Both the position numbers and the translations under genes were made by a program. Shown piece after piece: positions 1-9,203 of a stretch of DNA of 33,245 nucleotides. The stretch is taken from assembly GCA_943358385.1 (NCBI GenBank), contig CALRGX010000011.1:1-33245 (forward strand). The letters are read 5' to 3'. This stretch comes from Parcubacteria group bacterium. GTDB lineage: Bacteria; Patescibacteriota; Minisyncoccia; Phycocordibacterales; UBA2100. The stretch's first letter is position 1. Each line of letters starts with the position of its first letter. The notes below the pieces were generated by a model, which was given only the letters and a program-made list of their open reading frames with translations, was not told the DNA's origin and searched no databases.

Positions 1-230
1 TAGGCAAAAAGGAGTGCTGCACCCACCACCGCCAGATACACAGTCAGGTTGAGAAGATTTTGAATGAGCTGAGCAAAGGCACACAAGTTGCACGCTTTCC
101 CTGAAAGTTCGGTGCCATCGCATTCCACGATTTGCGTCGGAAGCCCGCCATCCAGAATCCCTCCGGCCGCTAGAGTTATGCCCGGCAAAAGTATGAGCGC
201 AGCTACAATCAGGAATTTAAAAAACTGCAT
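1..230 (-). CDS. Partial (3' end off window) small secreted/membrane protein, MQFFKFLIVAALILLPGITLAAGG...AQLIQNLLNLTVYLAVVGAALLFA; TrbC/VirB2-like two-TM style
   Basis: Reverse complement of 1-230 is open from ATG at 230; signal peptide plus hydrophobic segment resembling the tandem family at 16050-17601. Confidence 0.6.
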   Translation of the reverse strand, partial: MQFFKFLIVAALILLPGITLAAGGILDGGLPTQIVECDGTELSGKACNLCAFAQLIQNLLNLTVYLAVVGAALLFA

Positions 231-287
231 GCTGCCAGTATACACGCTGCCCAGGACGACGATGAGCCTCTCCACAGCTCCTCTTGC

Positions 288-749
288 ATGGTAAACTACC
301 CGCATATACAGGCTATGTGGTTCATACTTTCAACTCTTGCTTCGCTTTTTTGGGGGCTTACCTACGCCATCGATGGTCAACTTCTCAAAAATATATCAGT
401 GCCCACTATGATAGCGACACATGCGCTCATCATCTCGCTGGTAGCGGGGGTCCTTGCCTACTCCAGCGGTACATTCAAAGACGACCTCACCACCATCGCT
501 TCGTCGCGTAGCCTTTTCTTCCTCGTCTTGGCTGGCATGTTCACCTTTATCGTAGCCGAGCTCCTCATTTGGTATTCAATCGCAGAAAGTAATGCAAGCT
601 TGGCAGCTCTCGTCGAAATCTCCTACCCAATATTTACCGTGCTTTTTGCATACATTCTTTTCAAAGAAGCGCAGATAAGTATCATGAGTGCAGTTGGTGG
701 AGCATTTATATTTGTCGGTGTCGCCATCATTTACTGGTTTAATTCGTAG
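288..749 (+). CDS. EamA/DMT-family small transporter (start may be 315)
   Basis: 153 aa, four hydrophobic helices, 'AALVEISYPIFTVLFAYILFKEA' typical of EamA domains. Confidence 0.75.
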   Translation: MVNYPHIQAMWFILSTLASLFWGLTYAIDGQLLKNISVPTMIATHALIISLVAGVLAYSSGTFKDDLTTIASSRSLFFLVLAGMFTFIVAELLIWYSIAESNASLAALVEISYPIFTVLFAYILFKEAQISIMSAVGGAFIFVGVAIIYWFNS

Positions 750-837
750 CTGAACCGCCAATCGCGCAGATAGATGACAGAGCCTAAGAATCGTGGTATA
801 TACTTTTTTAGTTGTCTTCTGCAGAAAGAGGTTGGAC

Positions 838-1365
838 ATGCGAAGCATTCTCTCATCGGCCACTTTGTTACTGGCACTTCTGTCCCCCAAGATCGCCGTG
901 GGCCAAGAATACGACTGGCAGCCACCGTATCCGGACTGGAGCTTTGGATGCCACAAGGCTTTCATTCACCTGCCCAAGACCGAGCAGCCATGTTGGATGC
1001 AATCAAGAGTTGTCCACTTTAGCGACAAAGAAAAGCACCCTGGTTCACTTTATTTTCAGGTGCATCTATTCGCGGAAAAGAATGTGCTTCGCGTGCACGT
1101 AAAAGGACGTCATGCTGTATGGCTTCGACCGACGATTGACCTCGATGATGGGTACGGAGAAGTGCTAAAAGAGATGCAGTTGAACGACTGCACATCCGAA
1201 TCCTGCTGGGGCGAGAGTGTGTTCCCCGAGGAACATTTACGGTTTCTAGCAAGCGGCAAAGTGGCCTACCTGGGGCTACATTGGAAACCACCGGCAATGC
1301 CCACAAACGAGAGCCTAGGCATTGGAAGAGTCCTCACCATGCGAGGCTTTGCGGAATCGCTTTAA
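838..1365 (+). CDS. Secreted protein, possibly invasion-associated locus B (IalB)-like
   Basis: Signal peptide MRSILSSATLLLALLSPKIAVGQ; W/C pattern 'WSFGCHK...CWMQ', 'C..ESCWG', C-terminal 'LTMRGFAESL' reminiscent of IalB; start chosen at internal ATG after GAAAGAGG. Confidence 0.5.
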   Translation: MRSILSSATLLLALLSPKIAVGQEYDWQPPYPDWSFGCHKAFIHLPKTEQPCWMQSRVVHFSDKEKHPGSLYFQVHLFAEKNVLRVHVKGRHAVWLRPTIDLDDGYGEVLKEMQLNDCTSESCWGESVFPEEHLRFLASGKVAYLGLHWKPPAMPTNESLGIGRVLTMRGFAESL

Positions 1366-1404
1366 GAGTTGCAGCATCACGTGACTGCTGCACAAAAGTA
1401 ATAC

Positions 1405-1430
1405 ACAGCCAGCTCGTACGAGCTGGCTGT
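1405..1430. repeat. 26-bp perfect loopless palindrome acagccagctcgt/acgagctggctgt
   Basis: Read directly; between two + strand genes. Confidence 0.8.
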
Positions 1431-1507
1431 TCTCACAGGCGACGTACGTTGACTCTTTGTGACGTAGCGTCTACGGTGTTACCAGTACAACAGACGGAGA
1501 ATACCCG

Positions 1508-2149
1508 ATGACACGTCGTAACTTTCTGGAGAACCGTTGGTTTGGATTGTTTGATCGCACACCTGCGTCAGAGGCAGCGTACCAGCGTGTGGTTGGCACA
1601 TACAGGGCCAACAGGCTTGCGTATCACAACTTGGCCCATTTGTACCATTGCTTCACTGCACTGGATAGCTACTACTATCTGGCCGATGATCACACAGTCA
1701 TCCAAGCTGCAACCTGGTACCACGACGTGATCTACGATCCAAAGAGCGGAGACAATGAGGAAAAAAGTGCTTCTATGGCGGCTGAGGATCTGCCACAGAT
1801 GCGGATCCAGGGTGAACCGATTGATGTGCAGGTCGTGAAGGAGCTGATTATGGCCACCAAACATAAAGCGCTGCCCCAAGGGAGAAACGCGACACTGTTG
1901 GTCGACATTGATCTGGGTATTCTAGGCGCTGAAGAGCACAAGTACCGACGATATGCTCGAGCGATTCGCTCTGAGTACAGTTGGGTGCCAGAAGATGCGT
2001 ATCGCAACGGAAGAGCAAAAGTACTGCAGACGTTCCTGGATCGACCGTTCATCTACTCAACTGAGCCATTCCGTGCATCCTATGAGGCGCGCGCTCGATG
2101 TAATCTTGGAAACGAGATTTCTGAACTCCTCGGTACCGTCTCGTCCTGA
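1508..2149 (+). CDS. HD-domain predicted metal-dependent phosphohydrolase (COG4339-like)
   Basis: 213 aa; YHNLAHLYHCF, WYHDVIYD, DIDLGILG, RAKVLQTFLDRPFIYSTEPFRASYEARARCNLGNEI. Confidence 0.85.
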   Translation: MTRRNFLENRWFGLFDRTPASEAAYQRVVGTYRANRLAYHNLAHLYHCFTALDSYYYLADDHTVIQAATWYHDVIYDPKSGDNEEKSASMAAEDLPQMRIQGEPIDVQVVKELIMATKHKALPQGRNATLLVDIDLGILGAEEHKYRRYARAIRSEYSWVPEDAYRNGRAKVLQTFLDRPFIYSTEPFRASYEARARCNLGNEISELLGTVSS

Positions 2150-2175
2150 AATGGCGGAATCGACTTCACAAAATG

Positions 2176-2201
2176 AACGGCCAGTCTTAAGACTGGCCGT
2201 T
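2176..2201 (+). terminator. Palindromic hairpin aacggccagtctt/aagactggccgtt followed by TCTTT
   Basis: Perfect inverted repeat 27 bp after the HD gene stop. Confidence 0.65.
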
Positions 2202-2262
2202 TCTTTATGCAAAAATATACGCTGGGGAGGAATTTCTGCTATGCGACTCAAAACAATAAGAA

Positions 2263-2294
2263 GGGGCCGCACCGATAAGTATCGGTGCGGCCCC
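2263..2294. terminator. Hairpin ggggccgcaccgat-aagt-atcggtgcggcccc between convergent genes
   Basis: 14-bp perfect stem; convergent gene ends at 2149 and 2306. Confidence 0.65.
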
Positions 2295-2305
2295 TAACGG
2301 TGATC

Positions 2306-2692
2306 CTATGCCTCCAAAATCTTTTGGAGGGAAGTGCGCGTGTCAGGCTGTGCCGCCGTTTTCGACGGGCGACCTTCCTGATCACGCCTCACCCAATCGG
2401 CATCGTGCCGAACGAGCGTGGGTTCACGCAGGTCAGTGCGCAAGTAGAGAGAAGCGCCTCCTCGTGAGAGGAACACGGCAATCTTGCCTTCCTTGCGCAT
2501 GCGCGTCGTGGTCTCGATCGGGTCTGCCTCGTTGCCGAAGTATTCCCGAAAATCCTTGTTGAACCCGGAACGCACTACGTGTACCCCTTTGGACTTTCCA
2601 TTCCTCAAGGCAACAATGACCTTCAGAACGAATGCCTCGGGGGTGAGACGCTGTGCCGAACCGTTGGTGTTGTGAGATTTCACCATGTTCAC
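2306..2692 (-). CDS. Hypothetical protein
   Basis: 128 aa ORF immediately downstream of the ParB-like gene, probable operon. Confidence 0.65.
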   Translation of the reverse strand: MNMVKSHNTNGSAQRLTPEAFVLKVIVALRNGKSKGVHVVRSGFNKDFREYFGNEADPIETTTRMRKEGKIAVFLSRGGASLYLRTDLREPTLVRHDADWVRRDQEGRPSKTAAQPDTRTSLQKILEA

Positions 2693-2696
2693 CTCC

Positions 2697-3623
2697 TCAT
2701 AGCACAGTCGGGCGCGACTTGAGAGCGAGTGGCCTCAATACCTGCTCGAAGGCACCATGCTGACGGAACTTATTCCACGCGTGCAGGCACGCGCGGTACA
2801 TCGATTCCTGGCCGACTGACGGCTTCTTTCGCTGATTGCCGCTACGTACCTGTTGCCCACCATGGACATGCAGATTTTGCAGCATCTGGCGTAACCGTGC
2901 CGCTGGCTCACGCTCACTCTCGAAACCAACACCGGTAGCGACCGCCTTCCAAAAGCGAAGCGCATCGTCCTTGTCGACGTTAAAAGTGGCATAGAGCGCA
3001 GCGACAACTGACCCGCGGAACATATGGTCGTGCTGACCCGTCTTCGGATTGAGCTCATCCATAAAGGCACTGACCTGCAGCGAAAGCTCGAGGAACTCTC
3101 CCTGAACGTCATTCGCAGCAGTCTCGCCGGCGTAGATCTTCCGGCCCTCGCTGTTCTCGAAGTACATTATCGAGAGCCCCACCGGCAGCAGCCCCAGCAC
3201 TCGCTTCGACACGTGAGCCAGATGCTCGGTGCCGACGAGAATACTGTTGGCAACCTGCATGTTCGTTCGAGCTGCTCCGCGGTCGATGCGCGCGTAGATA
3301 CTGCGCATCTCTGTCTCATCCTTGACCGTGTAGGTGACGAGCGTGACATCGGGCAGCGCGAACTGGTCGTTCTCTTCCGCAACCTGGAGAATGGCGGTTG
3401 CTGTGTGCTGGCCGTTTAGCCGGTACGTGGTGCCATTCAGCTTGCAGATGACGATAGAGGTAATCTCTGGCAGGAAACGCCCCTGCTTCATTTCCGACGC
3501 AAGAAGCGCAACGTGGCCCTTGCTCAGGGGCCGGTCCGCAACGAATTGTGTCGTCTCTTCCAAAAGCCAACGAGCCTTGGCCGCGTCGAGCGTGATCTGT
3601 GACTGTACTTTCGTGTGAGACAT
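2697..3623 (-). CDS. ParB/DGQHR-like domain protein
   Basis: 'YRLNGQHTATAIL' motif; start MSHTK after a purine-rich RBS (ggagagacac on the minus strand). Confidence 0.65.
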   Translation of the reverse strand: MSHTKVQSQITLDAAKARWLLEETTQFVADRPLSKGHVALLASEMKQGRFLPEITSIVICKLNGTTYRLNGQHTATAILQVAEENDQFALPDVTLVTYTVKDETEMRSIYARIDRGAARTNMQVANSILVGTEHLAHVSKRVLGLLPVGLSIMYFENSEGRKIYAGETAANDVQGEFLELSLQVSAFMDELNPKTGQHDHMFRGSVVAALYATFNVDKDDALRFWKAVATGVGFESEREPAARLRQMLQNLHVHGGQQVRSGNQRKKPSVGQESMYRACLHAWNKFRQHGAFEQVLRPLALKSRPTVL

Positions 3624-3687
3624 GTGTCTCTCCTTGGTTCTGAAGACTGTATCTCGTGCATGCACGAGTCTCTGAGCTTCTTTAGTC

Positions 3688-3939
3688 TTACGACTCGTCT
3701 GCTAGAACGAATCGTCTTGCAGTCGAAGCGCGCCAGCCCTTTCGGAATCTGGACAACTTCGAGAGCATCACTATCTCTCCTTTTTGTGGCGGCCCGTCAC
3801 CGGACCACACATCGTCTGAGATCTTGAATGTGACGGTGCCATGCTTCTTCGTCGATGCAAAGGCAATACTGTTACCGTTCACCGTTTGGAACCCGGTAAC
3901 TTCTGCTCTTACTTCGGCGTCGTCAGGACACGTTGTCAT
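3688..3939 (-). CDS. Small hypothetical protein, beta-rich (possible OB-like fold)
   Basis: 83 aa; 'KGWRASTARRF' C-terminus; RBS aaaggagtaatcgaATG on the minus strand. Confidence 0.6.
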   Translation of the reverse strand: MTTCPDDAEVRAEVTGFQTVNGNSIAFASTKKHGTVTFKISDDVWSGDGPPQKGEIVMLSKLSRFRKGWRASTARRFVLADES

Positions 3940-4007
3940 TCGATTACTCCTTTCTAGCTTCCACGCTCTGATCTGTTATAGAGCTGAAACTCGGTGCAGA
4001 ATGCCAT

Positions 4008-4023
4008 ACATATAGATATATGT
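4008..4023. promoter_or_regulatory. Palindrome acatata-ga-tatatgt overlapping a TTGACA-like -35 (minus, 4026-4021) upstream of the 2306-3939 operon
   Basis: Read directly; promoter assignment uncertain because no good -10 was found. Confidence 0.35.
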
Positions 4024-4073
4024 CAACCGTCCCGGACACAAAATTCAACATTCATCCTTGATCGAAATTATGA

Positions 4074-4370
4074 TGCGCCGGGGAGGAGTTTCTCCTACAA
4101 AGATTTTACGCCGTCGCGGTAAAATCTTCGCAGGCCGCCTCGCATCTCCCCGTGTGCTCACGGGGCCCCGACGCTCGCTTTCGAATCCTCCCCGGTGCTA
4201 CAAAATGATAGTCGCCCAAAGTATGGGGAGGAGTTTCTCTCACACATTTTGAGCGTCGTCACACTCAAAATGCGCGAGCCGCTATGTGCGGCCCGTTCTG
4301 CTGAACGGGTGCCCCGCACATACTTTCGAATCCTCACGTGCAGGTGCTCAGCACCTGCACTCCCGGTGCT
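4074..4370 (-). repeat. tRNA-Tyr 3'-tail hairpin cassette array (two units)
   Basis: Direct copy tgcgccggggagga (4074-4087) equals 4408-4421; shorter direct copy ggggagga at 4225-4232; inverted copies ttcgaatcctccccggtgc (4180-4198) and ttcgaatcctc (4325-4335); hairpins in between. Confidence 0.8.
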
Positions 4371-4376
4371 CCAACG

Positions 4377-4403
4377 AAAAAACTCGCAAAAGCGAGTTTT
4401 TTT
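4377..4403 (-). terminator. Terminator-like hairpin aaaaaactcgc-aaaa-gcgagttttttt 4 nt after tRNA-Tyr
   Basis: GC stem with A/T flanks. Confidence 0.75.
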
Positions 4404-4407
4404 CGGG

Positions 4408-4491
4408 TGCGCCGGGGAGGATTCGAACCTCCGGAGTCGTTAAGACGATGGATTTACAGTCCATTGCAATTGACCGCTCTGCCACCGACGC
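4408..4491 (-). tRNA. tRNA-Tyr (GTA)
   Basis: Acceptor GCGTCGG/CCGGCGC, anticodon loop CTGTAAA, variable arm, T-arm GGAGGTTCGAATCCTCC; CCA not encoded. Confidence 0.95.
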
Positions 4492-4528
4492 GCTTGCCGA
4501 TTGTAGCAAGCTTTTTTGTGAAAAACAA

Positions 4529-4553
4529 AGCCGGGCACCACTGGTGCCCGGCT
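4529..4553. terminator. Palindrome agccgggcacca-c-tggtgcccggct
   Basis: 12-bp perfect stem downstream of the 4565-5086 minus gene. Confidence 0.6.
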
Positions 4554-4564
4554 CGCCACAATCA

Positions 4565-5086
4565 TCACTCAGAGATGGCAACACTCTCATGATCGAGGAC
4601 AAGCTGCTGCGCTATGTGCGCTGCAACCCGCATGACTGCTTTCTCGAGGTTCGTGTCGAAACACCAGCGAATACACCCTTCTCGTCTAACCGGCCCTGTA
4701 GTCTCCTCTGGAAAGAGTCGTGCTGTTCCTCGAAATGCACCCACGACCGCATCCCAACGCAACTCGAACTCCGCGTCCGCGGCCAGCAAAGTGCGTAAAA
4801 GTACTGTGTCGACCGCGTGCGTACTCAATGTGGTTTTTTCGTCGTACTCCCACTTGCACAGAGTGAGGGCGGCCGACAACGATGCTGCAAAGGCAACAGA
4901 GTCTACGTCTAGCAGAGTGTCGAGCGCGTCCTTGACTTCAACTCGCCATTCGCCACGAACTGTCGAGTGTCCCGTGATTCTTATGTACTTGTGTTGTGCA
5001 GTCTTGAGCAGTTCTTCAATCGTGAGCAGTTGCACGAAAACCTCCTGTGCTTTTTCAACCAGAAGGCACTGTGCCAAAAATGCCAA
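4565..5086 (-). CDS. Hypothetical protein
   Basis: 173 aa ORF immediately downstream of the clpB-like gene. Confidence 0.65.
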   Translation of the reverse strand: MAFLAQCLLVEKAQEVFVQLLTIEELLKTAQHKYIRITGHSTVRGEWRVEVKDALDTLLDVDSVAFAASLSAALTLCKWEYDEKTTLSTHAVDTVLLRTLLAADAEFELRWDAVVGAFRGTARLFPEETTGPVRREGCIRWCFDTNLEKAVMRVAAHIAQQLVLDHESVAISE

Positions 5087-5098
5087 AGAAGCGCAACG

Positions 5099-7783
5099 CT
5101 AGGCGATTGCCCCAGCACGCTTGCGCACACTGCGCACCCGCGGTGCGTGTTTCAAGACATCCAGGACAAACTCGCCGTTTTTGTAGTCGACATTGATGGT
5201 GCCGCCTTCCAAAACCCCGCGACTAATCATCATGTTCGCTACAGGAGTAAGAATGCGATTCTGAATCAATCGTTTGAGTGGGCGCGCACCATACTGCGGG
5301 TTGTAACCTTCAGTAGCGAGGAATTCTAGCGTAGCATCGGTCATGTTGAGAGTGATGTCTTTCTCTTTGAGACGCTTCACCACAATTTCTACCTGCAACT
5401 TCACAATCTCCTTCACCGCACTCTTTGAAAGAATGTTGAACAGAATCGTTTCATCAAGTCGATTGATGAATTCAGGACGGAAGTACTGGCGAAGCGCCTC
5501 CATGACCTTCCCTTTTATCTGCGCATAGCGTTCATCCTCACTGTCTTTGGGACCTGACGTAAAGCCAAGGCTACCCATGCGGTCGATGAACTCCGCGCCA
5601 ATGTTTGAGGTAAGCACAATGACGGTGTTTTTGAAATTTACCGCACGGCCTTTTGCATCGGTAAGGCGGCCGTTATCCAAGACCTGCAAGAGAATGTTGA
5701 ACACTTCTGGGTGCGCCTTTTCCACCTCGTCAAAAAGAATGACCGAATAAGGGCGGTGTCGTACTTTTTCAGTGAGACCACCACCTTCATCGTGGCCTAC
5801 ATAGCCCGGAGGAGAGCCAATCATTTTTGACACAGAATGCTTTTCCATGTACTCCGACATATCCACTCGAATGAGTGCCTTTTCATCGTTGAACAGGAAC
5901 TCCGCGAGTGCACGAGTGAGCTCTGTCTTACCTACGCCAGTAGGGCCGAGAAGCAGGAATGAACCGATAGGACGATTGGGATCAGCGATACCGGCGCGCG
6001 AGCGCTTGATAGCATCTGAAACCTTCTGTACGGCCTCTTCTTGCCCTATCACACGCCCTTTCAGTTCTTCCTCCATACGTGCGAGCTTCTGTGATTCTGC
6101 TTCGAGCATGCGCGAGACCGGAACACCTGTCCAACGGGCCACCACCTGCGCAATATCTTCTTCTGTAATTTCTTCGCGCAAGACACGACGGGTGAGCTGC
6201 AGCTTCTTAAGCCGCTTCACTTTAGTGTCGAGCTCTTTCTCAATTGCAGGAATGCGACCATAGCGAATTTGGGCGGCCTTGGTGAGGTCGGCCATTGCTT
6301 CTGCTGAATCAGCTTCTCGCCGCAGTGTCTCTAGGTCAGACTTGGCTTGTTTGATACCCGTGAGCGTTTCCTTTTCGTTCTTCCATTTCAATTCAAGCTC
6401 GCGAGTGCTTTCGCGCAGGTTGGCGATTTCTTTTTCAATACCCTTCGTACGCGTGACCGCTTTAGCATTCGCGGCTTCCACATCTTTCTTCAATGCTTCA
6501 CGTTCGATTTCCAGACGCAAAATTTTACGGTGCGTTTCTTCAAGTGCTGGTGGTTTGTTTTCTAGAGACAATCGCAACGCAGACGATGCTTCATCGATAA
6601 GGTCGATTGCTTTGTCGGGGAGAAATCGATCAGAAATGTAGCGGCTCGAAAGTTCCACCGCGGCCACAATTGCATCATCAGTAATACGCACCCCGTGAAA
6701 GAGTTCGTATTTTTCCTTGAGACCACGCAGAATCGCGGTAGCGTCTTCAATTGATGGTTCGTGCACATGAATTGGCTGGAAGCGGCGTGTGAGGGCGGCA
6801 TCTGTTTCAACGTGTTTTTGATATTCGCGCAGTGTCGTTGCACCAATAAGGCGCATTTCTCCTCGTGCGAGGGCTGGCTTCAGCATGTTGGACGCGTCGA
6901 CGGCTCCTTCGGCACCTCCGGCACCAATAAGAGTGTGCATTTCGTCGATAAAGAGGATGATTTTCCCTTCAGCACGCTCGACTTCTTTCATGACGGTCTT
7001 CAAGCGTTCTTCGAATTCACCGCGATATTTTGTACCAGCAATCAAAAGCCCGAGATCGAGCAAGAGCAGCTCTTTGTCACGGAGCGATTCCGGCACATCA
7101 CCCGATGCGAGACGCTGGGCCAGGCCTTCGGCAATGGCGGTTTTTCCTACCCCAGGCTCACCGATCAAAACAGGGTTGTTCTTTGTGCGGCGAGAAAGTA
7201 TTTGGATGACGCGGGTGATTTCTTCGTCGCGGCCAATCACTGGGTCGAGCTTGTTTTCCCGCGCCAGATCAGTGAGCGATCGTGCAAATTTCTGCAGTGC
7301 GCGTGGTTTCTTTTCTGTATCGCTGTCTGGAATTTTACCTTCTTTGATATCGGCAAGGATACGAGCGACATCGGCCCGATTAACCTTAAAGCGCAGGAGG
7401 ACGTCTTGCGCTTGGCCAGGGTGTTCAAGTATAGCCAAAAGCAGATGCTCCGTGGAAACGAATTGATCATTAAAGCTTGCGGCAATCCGCGGCGCTGCCT
7501 CAAACACCTGCGCAAGTTCCGTGGTGAGATACAGTTGGAAACTTGGTGAAGCCACCATGCCACTGTGGCCCGTGTCGAGCATCTCGAGGGCAGAATCGGT
7601 CATGTGAATTGTATCAATCTGCATCTGTTCAAGAATGGAAATAACCATGCTCTCCTCTTGGGTGAGGAGCGCGGTCAAGAGATGCATCGGATTGACTTGG
7701 TTTTGCCCACGCTCAACCGCTATTTGATGTGCTCGATGCACGGCCTCTTTTGCTTTGGTCGTGTAGTTGCTGAAAGGTGTCAT
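5099..7783 (-). CDS. clpB: ClpB/ClpC-type AAA+ ATPase
   Basis: 894 aa; N-domain repeats, Walker A GEPGVGKT and GPTGVGKT, long coiled M-domain, '[10 protein letters not shown]', '[15 protein letters not shown]'. Confidence 0.95.
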   Translation of the reverse strand: MTPFSNYTTKAKEAVHRAHQIAVERGQNQVNPMHLLTALLTQEESMVISILEQMQIDTIHMTDSALEMLDTGHSGMVASPSFQLYLTTELAQVFEAAPRIAASFNDQFVSTEHLLLAILEHPGQAQDVLLRFKVNRADVARILADIKEGKIPDSDTEKKPRALQKFARSLTDLARENKLDPVIGRDEEITRVIQILSRRTKNNPVLIGEPGVGKTAIAEGLAQRLASGDVPESLRDKELLLLDLGLLIAGTKYRGEFEERLKTVMKEVERAEGKIILFIDEMHTLIGAGGAEGAVDASNMLKPALARGEMRLIGATTLREYQKHVETDAALTRRFQPIHVHEPSIEDATAILRGLKEKYELFHGVRITDDAIVAAVELSSRYISDRFLPDKAIDLIDEASSALRLSLENKPPALEETHRKILRLEIEREALKKDVEAANAKAVTRTKGIEKEIANLRESTRELELKWKNEKETLTGIKQAKSDLETLRREADSAEAMADLTKAAQIRYGRIPAIEKELDTKVKRLKKLQLTRRVLREEITEEDIAQVVARWTGVPVSRMLEAESQKLARMEEELKGRVIGQEEAVQKVSDAIKRSRAGIADPNRPIGSFLLLGPTGVGKTELTRALAEFLFNDEKALIRVDMSEYMEKHSVSKMIGSPPGYVGHDEGGGLTEKVRHRPYSVILFDEVEKAHPEVFNILLQVLDNGRLTDAKGRAVNFKNTVIVLTSNIGAEFIDRMGSLGFTSGPKDSEDERYAQIKGKVMEALRQYFRPEFINRLDETILFNILSKSAVKEIVKLQVEIVVKRLKEKDITLNMTDATLEFLATEGYNPQYGARPLKRLIQNRILTPVANMMISRGVLEGGTINVDYKNGEFVLDVLKHAPRVRSVRKRAGAIA

Positions 7784-7793
7784 ACGTTTTTGT

Positions 7794-8630
7794 TTATTGA
7801 TTCGTCTCTACTTGCCCCACTGTAGACGTGGCCGACACACCACTATTACTTGATAACGACTTCATAATCTCGATAAGCGCACCTGCAGGAACAATATCTG
7901 TTTTCTTTCCGGTATACATACCCAGTATCGCCCCGTCACTATTTGCAAGAATCGCACCCGGGACAAGAGCCGACTCTTCGATATTAACTTCAAAAGCGGG
8001 GTATTTCGCCTCTCCTTCTGCAAGGGAGGTAATGATGCCACTCACCACCTTCACACCAGAAGTGCCCGAGATACCTACAATGCTTTGTCCCAAGGTTACT
8101 GGCCCTGTACCAAATGCCGCAGGAGAAAGCGTTGCTGTGTCAGATTCCAAAAGTGCTACGTTGTGCGTCCCATCAATGGCGAGCACTTTGGCGGTAGTCA
8201 CTTTGTCTCCAATCGGTACACCGTACAATGAACCGATGGTAAGGCCGCTTGCCTGTGCCACAATGTACCCATCAGCAACCACAATGGCACGCGAGATGAA
8301 TTCTCCCGCAACGCCATCGTTAAATGCATGAAGACGAACAGCCGACGCCCGCACGCGCGACACTGCCTGCGCAATCAAATCCGTTTCCTTTACCGTAACT
8401 GTTTTTTCTTGAGTGATGACCGTGGTGGCCATCTGAGCTTCTTGCGGCACGACACGCTCGACAGTGCGCTCTACCACGCGGTTGATTGTTTGAGGAATGA
8501 CGGGTGGCGCCTGATCCATCAAAGACACGGTGACGATGCCGGTCGCTATCGACGTTACGAAACTCACCAGAAGCGTCAGTAAAACAATCTGGGACTTTGT
8601 AAGCGTCTCTATATCCATAATAGCTATCAT
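7794..8630 (-). CDS. Membrane-anchored trypsin-like (HtrA/DegP-type) protein, catalytic residues apparently lost
   Basis: N-terminal TM; 'VVADGYIVAQASG', 'NVALLESD', 'GQSIVGISGTSGVKVVSGIITS', 'ESALVPGAILANSDGAILGM' align with HtrA blocks. Confidence 0.7.
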   Translation of the reverse strand: MIAIMDIETLTKSQIVLLTLLVSFVTSIATGIVTVSLMDQAPPVIPQTINRVVERTVERVVPQEAQMATTVITQEKTVTVKETDLIAQAVSRVRASAVRLHAFNDGVAGEFISRAIVVADGYIVAQASGLTIGSLYGVPIGDKVTTAKVLAIDGTHNVALLESDTATLSPAAFGTGPVTLGQSIVGISGTSGVKVVSGIITSLAEGEAKYPAFEVNIEESALVPGAILANSDGAILGMYTGKKTDIVPAGALIEIMKSLSSNSGVSATSTVGQVETNQ

Positions 8631-8691
8631 ATACTAGTTGTGTTACACGACAAAATTGAGAAGTGTGCGCGAGCCAGAGCCCGCGCACACC

Positions 8692-9153
8692 TTAGGCCCA
8701 GAGGCGCATTACCTGCGCGAAAGCCGATTTCATGAGCGGCCACAGTGTGCCTGGCGCATGCCATTCATTCACTACAAAGCCGCCGACGAGCATCCACCAG
8801 GAGGCGCCGATGAACTTTCTCGCAAAAGAGCGCTTCACGTACACTAGTTTCTGAACAGTGCGCGCGGGAGTGTGCGGCGATTGCGTTGCGTGTACACCGC
8901 GTATAAACCAGAGAACGCGCTGCGCGGTGCTCCACACCCAGACACTGGCAGTTCTACCACCTTCGAGAGCCTTTGCCGTTGCGGCGGTAAAGCCGTACTT
9001 AAAAAGCCAGTAGGCATAGACGAGTATCGAAATGAACGACACCCAGCCAAGGATGAAAAACACCGGCGCAAACAGGTACTGGGCAATGTAGAGCACTACC
9101 CAGGTGAAAACACTCCACGCAGTGCCCAGAATCCACCACAGCATCGTTTCCAT
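8692..9153 (-). CDS. Hypothetical membrane protein
   Basis: 153 aa, several TM segments. Confidence 0.7.
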   Translation of the reverse strand: METMLWWILGTAWSVFTWVVLYIAQYLFAPVFFILGWVSFISILVYAYWLFKYGFTAATAKALEGGRTASVWVWSTAQRVLWFIRGVHATQSPHTPARTVQKLVYVKRSFARKFIGASWWMLVGGFVVNEWHAPGTLWPLMKSAFAQVMRLWA

Positions 9154-9203
9154 GCGTAGCCCTTTTTGTTGTGAACACTGGATGCATTATAACACTTAAT
9201 CGC

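Noticed and set aside
1508-2149. Alternative genetic code (TGA = Gly) as in some CPR lineages
   Set aside because: Several convincing genes, e.g. this one (…TVSS-TGA), terminate at TGA; no in-frame TGA is needed in gyrA, infB or clpB.
4195-4798. ORFs 4195-4443, 4286-4798, 4348-4602 over the tRNA-Tyr region
   Set aside because: Overlap tRNA-Tyr and its cassette array or lie antisense to the 4565-5086 gene.
6761-7549. 262-aa + strand ORF (and many other long + ORFs at 5847-8331)
   Set aside because: Antisense to the clearly conserved clpB-like and HtrA-like genes on the minus strand; frame-shadow ORFs.
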